From contig NZ_SNYO01000002.1 of assembly GCF_004363095.1 (NCBI RefSeq), positions 916,350-980,349 on the forward strand: 64,000 nt of DNA, written 5' to 3'. Source of the DNA: Actinomycetospora succinea. GTDB taxonomy: Bacteria; Actinomycetota; Actinomycetes; Mycobacteriales; Pseudonocardiaceae. The position numbers and the translations under genes were made by a program. Positions 16,282 to 24,845 of the stretch are shown piece by piece. The stretch's first letter is position 1. Each line of letters begins with the position of its first letter. Under the pieces are notes generated by a model that had not been told where the DNA came from, ran no database searches, and saw only the letters and a list, made by a program, of their open reading frames with translations.

Positions 16282-16287
16282 TACAGT
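16282..16287 (+). promoter_or_regulatory. Candidate -10 box of the 93-residue gene
   Basis: TACAGT, 7 nt before the ATG at 16295, again with leaderless spacing. The region just upstream (about 16230-16255) has an unusual T-rich patch, CTCCGTTTTCTTTTATAGCG, in this GC-rich context. Confidence 0.45.
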
Positions 16288-16294
16288 CGGCGAC

Positions 16295-16576
16295 ATGCGC
16301 GACACCGACGACAGGTACTTACCCAGGCCGGGCGGTCCCCGGCGCTACCGGCTGGACGCCCGGCGGTTCCGCGGGCCACTGCACACCCCTGCCCGCAACG
16401 ACCACGAGCAGCACGAGTCCGACGACCTGGCTGCGCTGGTCGAGCTGGCGCGCACCCTCGTCGCCGAGGGGTTCACGGCGTGGGTCTACGAGCGGGTCCG
16501 GCGGCCGACCCCGTGGCCCGAGGCGTGGGACCTGCGCCTGGTCACCCAGCTCGATCCGGACCGATCGCGAGGCTGA
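16295..16576 (+). CDS. Hypothetical protein divergent from the BldC-like regulator
   Basis: A 93-residue protein with a basic, Pro-rich N-terminus (YLPRPGGPRRYRLDARRFRG) and a C-terminal helix plus strand (ALVELARTLVAEGFTAWVYE). No family is recognised and no signal or membrane helix is seen. It shares a 114-bp intergenic region with the BldC-like gene, so the two may be co-regulated. The last 35 bp overlap the end of the convergent histidine kinase. Confidence 0.6.
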   Translation: MRDTDDRYLPRPGGPRRYRLDARRFRGPLHTPARNDHEQHESDDLAALVELARTLVAEGFTAWVYERVRRPTPWPEAWDLRLVTQLDPDRSRG

Positions 16577-17891
16577 CGCGCAGCCCCCCGCTCGGCGCGT
16601 CCTCCAGGCGCACCTCTCCCCCGTGCCGCGCCGCCTGCTGTGCGATGAGCGCCAGGCCCAGCCCCGAGCCCGGCGCACCCGCGGTGCTCCCCCGCACGAA
16701 CCTCCCCAGCACGGCCTCCCGCTCGCTGGCGGGCAGCCCGCGCCCGTCGTCGTCGACGGTGAGCACCACTCCGCCGTCCTCGCCCGCATGGGCGCCGAGC
16801 CGCACGCTCCCCGCTCCGCCGTGCCGCACGGCGTTGACGACCGCGTTCGCCAGCGCCATCCGCAGCCCCTCGAGCGAGACCGTGATCGTCCGCTCCGGGG
16901 GCTCGTCCACGACCACCGCGAGCTCGGGGTGCGCGCGCCGCGCGTCCTCGGCGGCCAGTCGCAGCACGTCGGCCACCCCGACGGCGTCGAGCTCCCCGGA
17001 ATCGGGCAGGTCCCCGGCGGCGAGCTGGCCCAGCGCGGTCAGCGTCGCCTCGACCCGGGCCTGGGCGCGCTGGACATCGGCGAGCACCGCCTCGCGTTCA
17101 GGCAGGTCGGGGTGGGCCTGGAGCACCTCGAGGTCGGTGCGCATCGCCGTCAGCGGCGTCCGCAGCTCGTGGCGGGCGGCCGCGGCGAAGTCCCGCGCGG
17201 CGTGCAGCGACGCCGTGCTGCGCTCCTGCTCGGCGTGCAGGCGGGCGAGCATCGCGGACAGCGCGTCGGCGAGCTCCTCGGACTCGCGCGAGCCGTCCGC
17301 GCGGACGACCGGCGGGTCGACGTCGGGGTCCACGGCGCCGTCGAGCGTCGCCGCCTGCGCGGTGAGTCGGCGCATCGGGCGCACGGCGCGCCCCGCGAAG
17401 AGCCAGCCGAGCCCGGCCGCGAGGGCGACGGCCACGACGCCGAGCCCGAGGACCAGCCGCTGGCGGTCGGCGACCCGCGCGCGGGTGTCGTCCTCGGTCG
17501 CCCCGACCGTCACCAGCACCCCGGGCGTCGGGCCGGGCGCGGTGCGGATGCGGTACGCGACGCCGCCGACGTCCACCGAGGTCGGGATGCCGACCGGCGA
17601 GAGCGGCAGCTCGGGCCCGCTGACCCGCCGTGTCGCGCTCGGCCCGCGCAGGGTCACCGCGAGGTCGGCGCGGGTCGACGCGAACGTCCCCAGCACCGCG
17701 GGCGAACCGGGCACGAGGCTGCGGTCCAGCCGGTCGGTCTGCTCGCGGGTGAGCAGCACCGACGCCAGGACGCCGACGAGCACCACGACGACCAGGGAGG
17801 CGAGGCCCGAGGCGAGGGCGACGCGCAGGCGCAGGGACGCGGAGCGCCGCGGAGCCGGACCCCCGGGACGAGCCGCGGAGCGGCGCGTCAC
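16542..17891 (-). CDS. Sensor histidine kinase, second two-component system
   Basis: A 449-residue kinase with helix 1 at about 22-47, a short extracytoplasmic domain, helix 2 at about 146-166, HAMP, the phospho-acceptor His near residue 241 ([11 protein letters not shown]) and an ATPase domain ([29 protein letters not shown]). It is shorter in its sensor domain than the first system. GTG overlaps the stop of the response regulator by four bases, so they are co-translated. With the lipoprotein gene upstream it forms a three-gene operon. The architecture resembles PrrB/MprB-like kinases; the signal is unknown. Confidence 0.93.
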   Translation of the reverse strand: MTRRSAARPGGPAPRRSASLRLRVALASGLASLVVVVLVGVLASVLLTREQTDRLDRSLVPGSPAVLGTFASTRADLAVTLRGPSATRRVSGPELPLSPVGIPTSVDVGGVAYRIRTAPGPTPGVLVTVGATEDDTRARVADRQRLVLGLGVVAVALAAGLGWLFAGRAVRPMRRLTAQAATLDGAVDPDVDPPVVRADGSRESEELADALSAMLARLHAEQERSTASLHAARDFAAAARHELRTPLTAMRTDLEVLQAHPDLPEREAVLADVQRAQARVEATLTALGQLAAGDLPDSGELDAVGVADVLRLAAEDARRAHPELAVVVDEPPERTITVSLEGLRMALANAVVNAVRHGGAGSVRLGAHAGEDGGVVLTVDDDGRGLPASEREAVLGRFVRGSTAGAPGSGLGLALIAQQAARHGGEVRLEDAPSGGLRVSLAIGPDRAG

Positions 17892-18598
17892 CCGCCCTCC
17901 CGCAGCACGAACCCGACGCCGCGCACCGTGTGCACGAGCCGGGGCGTGCCGTCGGCCTCGAGCTTGCGCCGCAGGTAGCCGACGAAGACGTCGACGACGT
18001 TGGTGTCGGTGGCGAAGTCGTAGCCCCAGACCAGCTCGAGCAGCCGCTCCCGGGTCAGCACGACGTCGGCGTTGCGGGCGAGCACGACGAGCAGCTCGTA
18101 CTCCCGTTTCGTCAGGTCCACCGACCGCTCGCCGACGTGCACGGTGCGCCGCGCCAGGTCGATGCGCAGCGGGCCGGCCGCGACGACGTCGCCGTCCGAC
18201 GGGGCCGACGGCGCCGGGCGGACGCCGCGCCGCAGGAGCGCCCGCAGCCGCGCGACGAGCTCGGTGAGCGCGAAGGGCTTGACCATGTAGTCATCGGCGC
18301 CGGCCTCGAGCCCGACGACGCGGTCGTCGACGGTGTCGCGGGCCGAGAGCACGCACACCGGGACGTCGTGGTCCATCGCCCGCAGCGCGGTCACCACCGC
18401 GACGCCGTCCATGCCCGGCAGCCCCAGGTCGAGGACGACGGCGTCCGGGACGCGCTCGTGCACCGCCCGCAGCGCACCGGGGCCGTCCTGCGCGGAGCGC
18501 ACGGCGAAGCCCGACAGCGCCAGCCCGCGCTCGAGGGAGGCGCGCACGTCGGCGTCGTCCTCGACGACCAGCAGGTCGGGCGCGGCCGGGTCGCTCAT
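17888..18598 (-). CDS. OmpR-family response regulator, second system
   Basis: A 236-residue regulator: receiver acidic residues near 13-15 (VVEDDAD), phospho-acceptor Asp near 57 ([13 protein letters not shown]), Lys in MVKPFA near 107, and a winged-helix effector (about 140-236) with [20 protein letters not shown]. The domain organisation and this recognition helix resemble PrrA-type regulators. It sits between a lipoprotein gene (22 bp upstream) and its kinase (4-bp overlap). Confidence 0.93.
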   Translation of the reverse strand: MSDPAAPDLLVVEDDADVRASLERGLALSGFAVRSAQDGPGALRAVHERVPDAVVLDLGLPGMDGVAVVTALRAMDHDVPVCVLSARDTVDDRVVGLEAGADDYMVKPFALTELVARLRALLRRGVRPAPSAPSDGDVVAAGPLRIDLARRTVHVGERSVDLTKREYELLVVLARNADVVLTRERLLELVWGYDFATDTNVVDVFVGYLRRKLEADGTPRLVHTVRGVGFVLREGG

Positions 18599-18620
18599 GG
18601 CGCGATTGTGCTCGCCCCGA

Positions 18621-18971
18621 TCATCGGTCCGTGCAGGGCTGCGCGGCGCGCTCGACGCGGGCGCTGACGTCGGCGAGGCGGGAGGCGAGCGCGGGGTCGG
18701 GCGGCGTCGCCCGGGCGTCCGGGCCCGGCGTCTGCCGCAGCCGCTCGATCTGGGCCTGGACCTCGGGCGTGAGCGTCAGCCCGCCGCCGCCACCGCCACC
18801 GGGGCGCAGCCGGGCGGTGCACGGGGCCTGCCCGTCGACGCCGGTGGGAGCGGAGACGGCGGCGGGCGCGGGCGACGCGGTAGGCGTCTCGGGTGCACCG
18901 GCGCATCCGCCGAGCACGAGCAGTCCGGCCAGGGCCGATCCGGCGAGGACCGGCAGGCGGCGGAAGTCCAT
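18621..18971 (-). CDS. Small lipoprotein upstream of the two-component genes
   Basis: A 116-residue precursor with a signal peptide ending in a lipobox (LVLGGC, Cys at about 23). After cleavage the rest is Pro/Ala-rich with a central Gly run and two further cysteines (APCTARL and QPCTDR) that could form a disulfide. A central segment is probably coiled ([14 protein letters not shown]). The ATG has a GAGGAG site. Its position first in the operon with a regulator and kinase suggests a periplasmic accessory or sensor partner; this is inference. Confidence 0.75.
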   Translation of the reverse strand: MDFRRLPVLAGSALAGLLVLGGCAGAPETPTASPAPAAVSAPTGVDGQAPCTARLRPGGGGGGGLTLTPEVQAQIERLRQTPGPDARATPPDPALASRLADVSARVERAAQPCTDR

Positions 18972-19055
18972 CGATCGATCTCCTCGGGCGTCCGGGCGAC
19001 CGGTCGGGGGCGGCCGCCGCTGTGGAGATCACTCTGCTGACCGGGGGTGACGCAG

Positions 19056-19071
19056 CTCTGTGGCGTCTCTG
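19056..19071 (-). promoter_or_regulatory. CAGAG-N6-CAGAG direct repeat upstream of the lipoprotein operon
   Basis: On the minus strand CAGAG is repeated with an 11-bp period about 85-100 bp upstream of the lipoprotein start. The same CAGAG-N6-CAGAG pattern is found at 9739-9754. It could be the site of the OmpR-type regulator encoded at 17888. Confidence 0.35.
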
Positions 19072-19088
19072 AGGGAACAGTGAGGTCC

Positions 19089-19871
19089 GTGGACGTCGAT
19101 CGCTACGCGCACACCGCCCGAGGCTGGGCGACGGGCGCCGCACGCGTGTACGGGCCGCTCGCGGCGCAGCTCGTGGCGGCCGCCCCGCACCCGCTGACCG
19201 GCCGCCGCGTGCTCGACGCCGGCGCCGGGACGGGCCTCGCTTCGGCGGCGCTGCGGGACGCCGGGGCGCGTCCGGTGGCGATCGACCGGTCGCCCGCGAT
19301 GCTCGCCTGGGACGCGGCGGCGCGCTCGCCGTCGGCCGCCGGCGCGCTGGAGGCGCTGCCGCTGCGCGACCGGGGCGTCGACGACGCCGTCGCCGCCTTC
19401 GTCCTCAACCACGTCGACGACCCCACGGCCGCCCTCGCCGAGCTCGCCCGCGTCACACGACCCGGCGGCGCGCTCCTCGCGACGGCGCCCGGCGCGACGA
19501 GCGCCCACCGCACGGTGCGCGACCGGATCGACGCCGTCGCCGCGGACGCCGGGTTCACGCCGCCGGACTGGTACGCCCACCTCACGACCGTGCAGGCGCC
19601 GCTGCTCGGCGACGTGGCCGCGATGCGCGCCGCCGCCCGGGACGCCGGGCTCGCCGACGTCGTCGTCACCGAGCACGTCGCCGACGTCGGGGTCGAGCGC
19701 GCCGAGGACCTCGTCGACTACCGCCTCGGCCAGGCCCACGTCGCCGCCTGGCTGGCGGGGCTCGCCGAGCCCGAACGTGCCGCGCTGCGGCGGGCGGCGA
19801 TCGCCGCGGTGGCCCCGGTGATGGAGCCCTACCGGCCGCCGGTGATCACGCTCGTCGCCTGCGTCGCCTAG
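19089..19871 (+). CDS. Class I SAM-dependent methyltransferase
   Basis: A methyltransferase of about 260 residues. Motif I (VLDAGAGTGLAS) is near residue 39, the acidic motif II (AIDRSPAML) near 60, a motif IV equivalent (AVAAFVLNHVDDP) near 100, and the post-motif TRPGGALLAT near 123. It belongs to the UbiE-like small-molecule group, substrate unknown. Start choice is between GTG 19080 and GTG 19089, both close to weak GAGG-type sites. It converges with the nitronate monooxygenase through a shared CTAG. Confidence 0.82.
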   Translation: MDVDRYAHTARGWATGAARVYGPLAAQLVAAAPHPLTGRRVLDAGAGTGLASAALRDAGARPVAIDRSPAMLAWDAAARSPSAAGALEALPLRDRGVDDAVAAFVLNHVDDPTAALAELARVTRPGGALLATAPGATSAHRTVRDRIDAVAADAGFTPPDWYAHLTTVQAPLLGDVAAMRAAARDAGLADVVVTEHVADVGVERAEDLVDYRLGQAHVAAWLAGLAEPERAALRRAAIAAVAPVMEPYRPPVITLVACVA

Positions 19872-20923
19872 ATACCGAGCAGCTCCCGGGCCGAGCGCCA
19901 CAGGTCCTCGGTGATCGTGCGCGCCGACTCCGGACGGGCGAGGCGGGCGGCCTGGCCTGCCCACTGGTTGACGGGGTCGACGCCCTCGGCCTTCCCGCGG
20001 CGCCACTGCCCGACGAGCGCGCGCTGCACCGGATAGCGGGCCGGCGCCACGCCGCCCTCCGCCCACGCCCGCACGTATGGGGTCGGCAGCGCCCGCCCCG
20101 GGCGCCCCGAGTAGGCCCGCGTGAGCACCGAGCTCTCCGGCGCCGCGACCCCGAGCGCCTCCGACCACGCCGCCGCGATCCCGATCTCCGGCGAGCGCAG
20201 GTAGGCCGTGCCGACCTGCACCGCGCTCGCCCCGAGCATCAGCGCCGCCGCGACGGCGCGCCCGTCGGTGATCCCGCCGGTGGCGACGACCGGCACGTCC
20301 AGCGCGTCCGCGAGCTGCGGGACGAGCGCGAGCAGCCCGACGCCCGTGGACTCGGCGGCCACGGGGTCGAACGTCCCGCGGTGCCCGCCCGCCTCGATGC
20401 CCTGGGCGACCACGACGTCGGCGCCGGCGTCCTGCGCGGCCAGCGCCTCGTCGAGGGTGGTCGCGCACGCGAACCAGGCGATGCCCGCGGCGTGGATCCG
20501 CTCGACGGTGGGCGGGTCGTACACGCCCATGATCGACGAGATCACCGTCGGCCGGGCGTCGATCAGGGCGTCGACCTGCTCGGCGAACACCGGCGACGGC
20601 CCGGCCGCCTCGCCCGGGGCACCGAAGCGCTCGAGGAACCCGCGCGCGGCCTCCTCGCCGCCGTCCCCGGCGGGCGGGGGGTCGGGGATCCACAGGTTCA
20701 TCTGGAGCGCGCCCGACGAGCCCTCGCGGAACCGACGGACCCAGTCCCCGATCGTCGCGGGCGCGTCGAGCACCGCCCCCGTCGCCCCCATGCCGCCGGC
20801 CTCGGCGACGGCCACGGCCAGCTCCGGCGGGCAGGCCCCCGCCATCGGCGCCTGGAGGATCGGGACGGCGAGCCCGTAGCGCTCGCAGAACGCGGCCATC
20901 CGCGTCGACACCGTCGTCGTCAT
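19868..20923 (-). CDS. Nitronate monooxygenase (2-nitropropane dioxygenase family)
   Basis: A 351-residue FMN-dependent TIM-barrel enzyme. Family motifs are visible: QAPMAGA near residue 24, VVAQGIEAGGHRGT near 180 (with the catalytic-type His), VATGGITDGRAV near 218 and VQVGTAYLRSPE near 238. It oxidises alkyl nitronates to carbonyl compounds and nitrite; close relatives include enoyl reductase FabK. It is divergent from an enoyl-CoA hydratase gene, with 90 bp between them. Confidence 0.9.
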   Translation of the reverse strand: MTTTVSTRMAAFCERYGLAVPILQAPMAGACPPELAVAVAEAGGMGATGAVLDAPATIGDWVRRFREGSSGALQMNLWIPDPPPAGDGGEEAARGFLERFGAPGEAAGPSPVFAEQVDALIDARPTVISSIMGVYDPPTVERIHAAGIAWFACATTLDEALAAQDAGADVVVAQGIEAGGHRGTFDPVAAESTGVGLLALVPQLADALDVPVVATGGITDGRAVAAALMLGASAVQVGTAYLRSPEIGIAAAWSEALGVAAPESSVLTRAYSGRPGRALPTPYVRAWAEGGVAPARYPVQRALVGQWRRGKAEGVDPVNQWAGQAARLARPESARTITEDLWRSARELLGI

Positions 20924-21013
20924 GGCCCCACCCTGCCCCTGTCACCGTCCCCGGTGGGAAGGCAGCATGATCCCGCGCGCCGGAGCGCCCGGCCGAGGAG
21001 AGGAGTGCGTGCG

Positions 21014-21811
21014 ATGACGAGCGACGCCGTCGTGGTGACCCGGGACGACCAGGCGGCCGTGGCGGTCGTGCGGATGAACCGCCCGGACCGTCGCAACGCC
21101 CTCACCACCGAGCTCAAGGTGGCGCTGCGCGACGCCCTCGAGGAGGTCGCGACGGACGACAGCGTGCGCGCCGTCGTCCTCGCCGCCGCCGGGCCCGCGT
21201 TCTGCGTCGGGCAGGACCTCGGCGAGCACGCCGAGACGCTGCGCTCGGGCGACCCGGACGCCATGCGCACCGTGCCCGAGCACTACAACCGCATCACCTC
21301 GGCGCTCGCGACCATGCCGAAGCCGGCGATCGCCGCGATCGGCGGCACCTGTGTCGGCGCCGGTCTCGGGTTCGCGCTGGCCTGCGACCTGCGCGTGGCC
21401 GCGGCCGGCGTGCGGTTCGCGACGGCGTTCTCCGGCATCGGCTTCGGCGGCGACTCCGGGCTCTCCGCGACGCTCGCCCACGCCGTCGGCGCCTCCCGGG
21501 CCACCGACCTGCTCATGCTCGGCGACACCTTCACCGCCGAGTCGGCGCGCGACTGGGGTGTCGTGCGCGAGGTCGTCCCCGCCGAGGAGCTCGACGACAG
21601 GGCGCTCGCCCTGGCCCGCAAGCTCGCCTCGGGGCCGACCGCGGCCTACGCCGAGATCAAGGTCGCCGTCGCGCTGGGGACCGTGTCGTCGCTGCCGAGC
21701 GTGCTCGAGCACGAGGGCGCCGCGCAGTCGCGCCTCGCGAAGACCCAGGACCACCGCAACGCCGTCGAGGCGTTCCTGGCGAAGGAGAAGCCGACCTTCA
21801 CCGGGCACTGA
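21014..21811 (+). CDS. Enoyl-CoA hydratase/isomerase family protein
   Basis: A 265-residue crotonase-fold enzyme. The first oxyanion-hole segment (GPAFCVGQDLGEHA) is near residue 60 and the second (GTCVGAGLGFALACD) near 110. The active-site loop (GIGFGGDSGLSATLAHAVG) carries Asp rather than the two Glu residues of classical hydratases, which is more like isomerase/PaaG-type members. The ATG has a strong GAGGAG site. A decayed copy of its 3' half lies at 24181-24525. It may work on fatty acyl or aromatic-CoA substrates. Confidence 0.9.
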   Translation: MTSDAVVVTRDDQAAVAVVRMNRPDRRNALTTELKVALRDALEEVATDDSVRAVVLAAAGPAFCVGQDLGEHAETLRSGDPDAMRTVPEHYNRITSALATMPKPAIAAIGGTCVGAGLGFALACDLRVAAAGVRFATAFSGIGFGGDSGLSATLAHAVGASRATDLLMLGDTFTAESARDWGVVREVVPAEELDDRALALARKLASGPTAAYAEIKVAVALGTVSSLPSVLEHEGAAQSRLAKTQDHRNAVEAFLAKEKPTFTGH

Positions 21812-21820
21812 GACCCCGCC

Positions 21821-23062
21821 GTGGAGTCCGCGGACGACCCCCGCCCCGCCTGGTGGGTCTTCGTCGTCATCGGCGGGGTGGGGCTCGTCGCGCTGGCGGC
21901 GCTGTTCTGGTCCGTCCCGGCGCTCGTGCCCGCCGAGGGCACGGGCGAGCAGGCCCGCGCGGCGCGCACCAGCGGCGTCGCGACCCTGCGCGCGGCGGTG
22001 CTCGCGGGCGGGCTGGGGCTCGCCGCGGTCCTGACGCTGCTGTTCCACGCCCGGACCGCGCACACGACCGAACAGAACCTGCTGCTGGCGCGCCGGGCGC
22101 AGGCCGACGCGCGCGCCGAGGCCGAACGCCAGGCGCGGGACCGCGCCCGGGACATCGCGCTGCGCGAGGAGGACGCCCGCGAGCGCCGGGTGACCGAGCT
22201 CTACACGGCGGCCGCCGACCAGCTCGGCGCGGAGAAGGCCCCGGTGCGCCTCGCCGGGCTCTACGCCCTCGAGCGCCTCGCCCGGACCACCCCCGAGCAC
22301 CGGCGCACGATCGTCGACGTGTGGTGCGCGTACCTGCGCATGCCGCACACCCCGTCGGACACGGGTGACGAGGAGCGCGAGGTCCGGCTGACCGCCCAGC
22401 GTCTGCTCGCGGCGCACCTGCGTCCCGACGACACCGCCGAGTACTGGCCGGAGGTCGTCGAGCTCGACCTCACCGGCGCCGTCCTCGCCGACCTCGACCT
22501 CAGCCGCTGCGCCCTGCCCGCGCGGACGACGCTCGCGGGCGCCGTCCTCGGCGGGAAGACGTGGTTCGCGGAGGCCCGGTTCACCGGCCGGGCACGGTTC
22601 GAGGGCGCCGTGTTCCAGGGCCCCGCGCAGTTCGACGGCGCCGACTTCGAGGGCGGCGCCGCGTTCGTCGACGCCCGGTTCGACGACATCGCCTGGTTCG
22701 CGGACGCGAGCTTCGGGGCCACCGCCCGTTTCGACGGGGCCGCCTTCGACGGCCGCGCCCGCTTCAGCCGGGCGACGTTCCTCGCGGGCGCGCGCTTCCG
22801 GGAGGCCCGCTTCGCCCGGGCCCGGTTCGACACCGCCGTCTTCGCCGGCGACGCCTGGTTCACCGGCGCGGCGTTCGCGGAGGGCGCCGACTTCGGCGAG
22901 GCGACCTTCTCCGGGGACGTCGGGTTCCGCGGGGCCACCTCCACCGGGGACCTCCGGTTCGATGGAGCACGCGCGCGCCCGGGCGGTCACCGCTGGCCGG
23001 CGGGCTGGCTGCTCTCGCACGACGTGGACGGCGACGGGCGCCACCGGCTCGTGCCCGGGTAG
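21821..23062 (+). CDS. Membrane protein with pentapeptide-repeat domain
   Basis: A 413-residue protein. Two membrane helices lie at about 11-32 and 57-78, then a charged coiled segment (about 90-125) and a helical domain (LGAEKAPVRLAGLYALERLA near 140) common ahead of pentapeptide repeats. Residues about 205-385 are repeats of the A-x-F type (FEGAVF, FDGADF, FDGRARF), which form a right-handed beta-helix. The role is unknown; such proteins are often membrane scaffolds. GTG starts 9 bp after the hydratase stop, suggesting one operon. Confidence 0.85.
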   Translation: MESADDPRPAWWVFVVIGGVGLVALAALFWSVPALVPAEGTGEQARAARTSGVATLRAAVLAGGLGLAAVLTLLFHARTAHTTEQNLLLARRAQADARAEAERQARDRARDIALREEDARERRVTELYTAAADQLGAEKAPVRLAGLYALERLARTTPEHRRTIVDVWCAYLRMPHTPSDTGDEEREVRLTAQRLLAAHLRPDDTAEYWPEVVELDLTGAVLADLDLSRCALPARTTLAGAVLGGKTWFAEARFTGRARFEGAVFQGPAQFDGADFEGGAAFVDARFDDIAWFADASFGATARFDGAAFDGRARFSRATFLAGARFREARFARARFDTAVFAGDAWFTGAAFAEGADFGEATFSGDVGFRGATSTGDLRFDGARARPGGHRWPAGWLLSHDVDGDGRHRLVPG

Positions 23063-23081
23063 CGCCCGCCGCGCCGTGACC

Positions 23082-23810
23082 TCAGCCGCCGGCGGCTTCC
23101 GCGGCGGCGAGGATCGCGTCGATCGTCGCCTGGGGGTTCGACACCATCGAGACGTGGGAGCCGGCCACCTCGGTGATCGTGGATCCCGCCCGCTCGGCCA
23201 TGGTCCGTTGGGTGCCGGGCGGGATGACGAGGTCCTCGGTGCCGACCACGGTCCAGCTCGGCAGCGATCTCCAGACGGCGTCGGTGCCGGGCGTCAGGTT
23301 CGCACTCAGGGTGATCGGGCGCTGGCTCTCGACGATCCGCCAGCGGTCGTCCTCGGGCAGATCCTGGGCGAACGACGTGTGCACGGTGTCGGGCTTGAGG
23401 AAGGCCTCGACGTCACCGTCGGGCGCCCCGGGATATCCGGCGAGATCGAGCACGGTGGTCGGGTCCGGGACGTCGAGCGCCGATCCCGAGCCGCCCAGGA
23501 TCTGGAAGACCGTCTCCCCCGCGTCGGGGATGAACGCGTCGACGTAGACGAGCGCGCGCACGTCACCGGCCCCGGTCGCGGCGTTGGTGATGACGAAGCC
23601 GCCGTACGAGTGGCCCACGAGCACCACGGGACCGCTCACGCGCTGGGCGACGAACGAGGTGACGTAGGGAGCATCCGTCGTCACGCCACGCAACAGATTC
23701 GGCGGTGTCAGCACCGAGAAGCCGCGATTCCTCAACTCCCGCGCGACCGGATTCCAACTGGAACCGTCCGCCCACGCGCCGTGGACCAGGACGATCGTCG
23801 CTTCCGGCAC
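23082..23810 (-). CDS. Alpha/beta hydrolase
   Basis: A 242-residue hydrolase of the esterase/haloperoxidase-like type. The oxyanion segment VLVHGAWADGSSW is near residue 6, the nucleophile elbow GHSYGG near 67, an acid in VVGTEDLVIPP near 187 and the catalytic His in AGSHVSMVSNP near 220. The GTG at 23810 has a GGGGGG-type site and begins right before the first strand; a longer frame reaches 23876. Substrate unknown. A degraded relative is found at 27150-27456. Confidence 0.85.
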   Translation of the reverse strand: MPEATIVLVHGAWADGSSWNPVARELRNRGFSVLTPPNLLRGVTTDAPYVTSFVAQRVSGPVVLVGHSYGGFVITNAATGAGDVRALVYVDAFIPDAGETVFQILGGSGSALDVPDPTTVLDLAGYPGAPDGDVEAFLKPDTVHTSFAQDLPEDDRWRIVESQRPITLSANLTPGTDAVWRSLPSWTVVGTEDLVIPPGTQRTMAERAGSTITEVAGSHVSMVSNPQATIDAILAAAEAAGG

Positions 23811-23896
23811 TTCTGCCCCCCGCAGTGTGTGGTCACTGTTGCTCTGTGGGATCGAGCCTAGGGAGCGGTCGGTCACCGTTCAACGAACCATTCGGC

Positions 23897-24064
23897 TCAG
23901 CGGCGCCCGACTCCCCTCCGGTGCCCGATGCCGGCGAGGTGCAGCGCGATGCCGATGGCGCCCAGCGTGAGGAGCACCGTCGGGGTGAACACGCTGATCA
24001 CGAAGCCGGAGATCTCGAAGATCAGCGCGATGAGGAACAGGACCGCCGCGGCGATGGCGAGCAT
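23897..24064 (-). CDS. Small two-helix membrane protein
   Basis: A 55-residue protein with two hydrophobic helices (about 2-20 and 25-45) and a basic C-terminus (GHRRGVGRR). ATG at 24064 is preceded by a good GGAGG site. It resembles the short conserved hydrophobic proteins that occur alone in actinobacterial genomes; function is unknown. Confidence 0.65.
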   Translation of the reverse strand: MLAIAAAVLFLIALIFEISGFVISVFTPTVLLTLGAIGIALHLAGIGHRRGVGRR

Positions 24065-24180
24065 CGTGTCGGGCCTCCTTCGGTGAGGGGGCCCGAAGTA
24101 TCGGGCACGGACGGGTCCGCCCGGCGACCGTGACGGCGGGCGGTACCCCATGGCTGCCGAGCGGACACCCGGCGCGCGGG

Positions 24181-24525
24181 GACGCTCGCCCACGCGGCGC
24201 CTCCCCGGGACATCGACCCGCTCATACTCGGCGAGACGTTCCCCCGCCGAGTCGGCGCGCGACTGAGGCGTCGTGCGCGAAGTCGTCCCCGCCAAGGAGC
24301 TCAACGACAGGGGGCTCACCCTGGCCCGCGAGCTCGCCTCGAGACCGGCCGCAGCCAACGCCGAGATCAAGGTCGCCGTCGCACTCGGGACCGTGTCGTC
24401 GCTGCCGAGCGCGCTTGAGCACGAGGGCGCGCGGCACAGTCACGGCTCTCGGGGGCCCGCGTCGGCACGATCGCCAACTCCGTGATCAAGCACGCGCCGC
24501 CGAAGTGTTCCTGGCCGACAATCCC
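24181..24525 (+). pseudogene. Decayed 3' fragment of an enoyl-CoA hydratase
   Basis: This stretch aligns by eye with 21470-21790 of the intact hydratase: stretches such as GAGATCAAGGTCGCCGTCGC and ACCGTGTCGTCGCTGCCGAG are shared. The copy has an in-frame stop (GACTGAGGC where the intact gene has GACTGGGGT), small deletions and a scrambled 3' end (AEVFLADNP resembles the intact VEAFLAKEK). The first half of the gene is absent. It is a duplicated or horizontally related remnant bordering the lower-GC region. Confidence 0.8.
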
Positions 24526-24845
24526 TCTTCAGGGAGCACTCACCGCCCTCCAAGAGTTTGACCTATTCGGTCACACTCGTGATCGGATACGGCCGGACGT
24601 GCGGCGTCTGCGTTATCGATCTCTGACGAGATCAATCCTTGAGGGCAAATGCAGCCGCAGGGTAGTTATCGATCACGACCTGAGAGCACCGCAGCGTGGT
24701 TTTTCCATTACTCATAGTGCGAATACTGCGCCAATCGAACGACATGCCTGGTTGCGTCGAAGACTCGGGTCGATGCTGAGTTCGGCATGGGGAGCCCTTC
24801 GCGTTCCCCTTGGGCGTTATCGCTCGCGTGCACCGGGGGAATAGG
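24526..24845. other. Non-coding lower-GC stretch upstream of the repeat lipoprotein
   Basis: About 320 bp with clearly more A/T than its surroundings and no convincing gene. GTTATCGATC occurs twice (24612-24621 and 24665-24674), and a related GTTATCG lies near 24818; these may be regulatory repeats. The promoter of the next gene must lie here. Confidence 0.5.

Noticed and set aside
15998..16576. Toxin-antitoxin pair
   Set aside because: The two small genes are divergent, not in one operon, and the second has no toxin fold.
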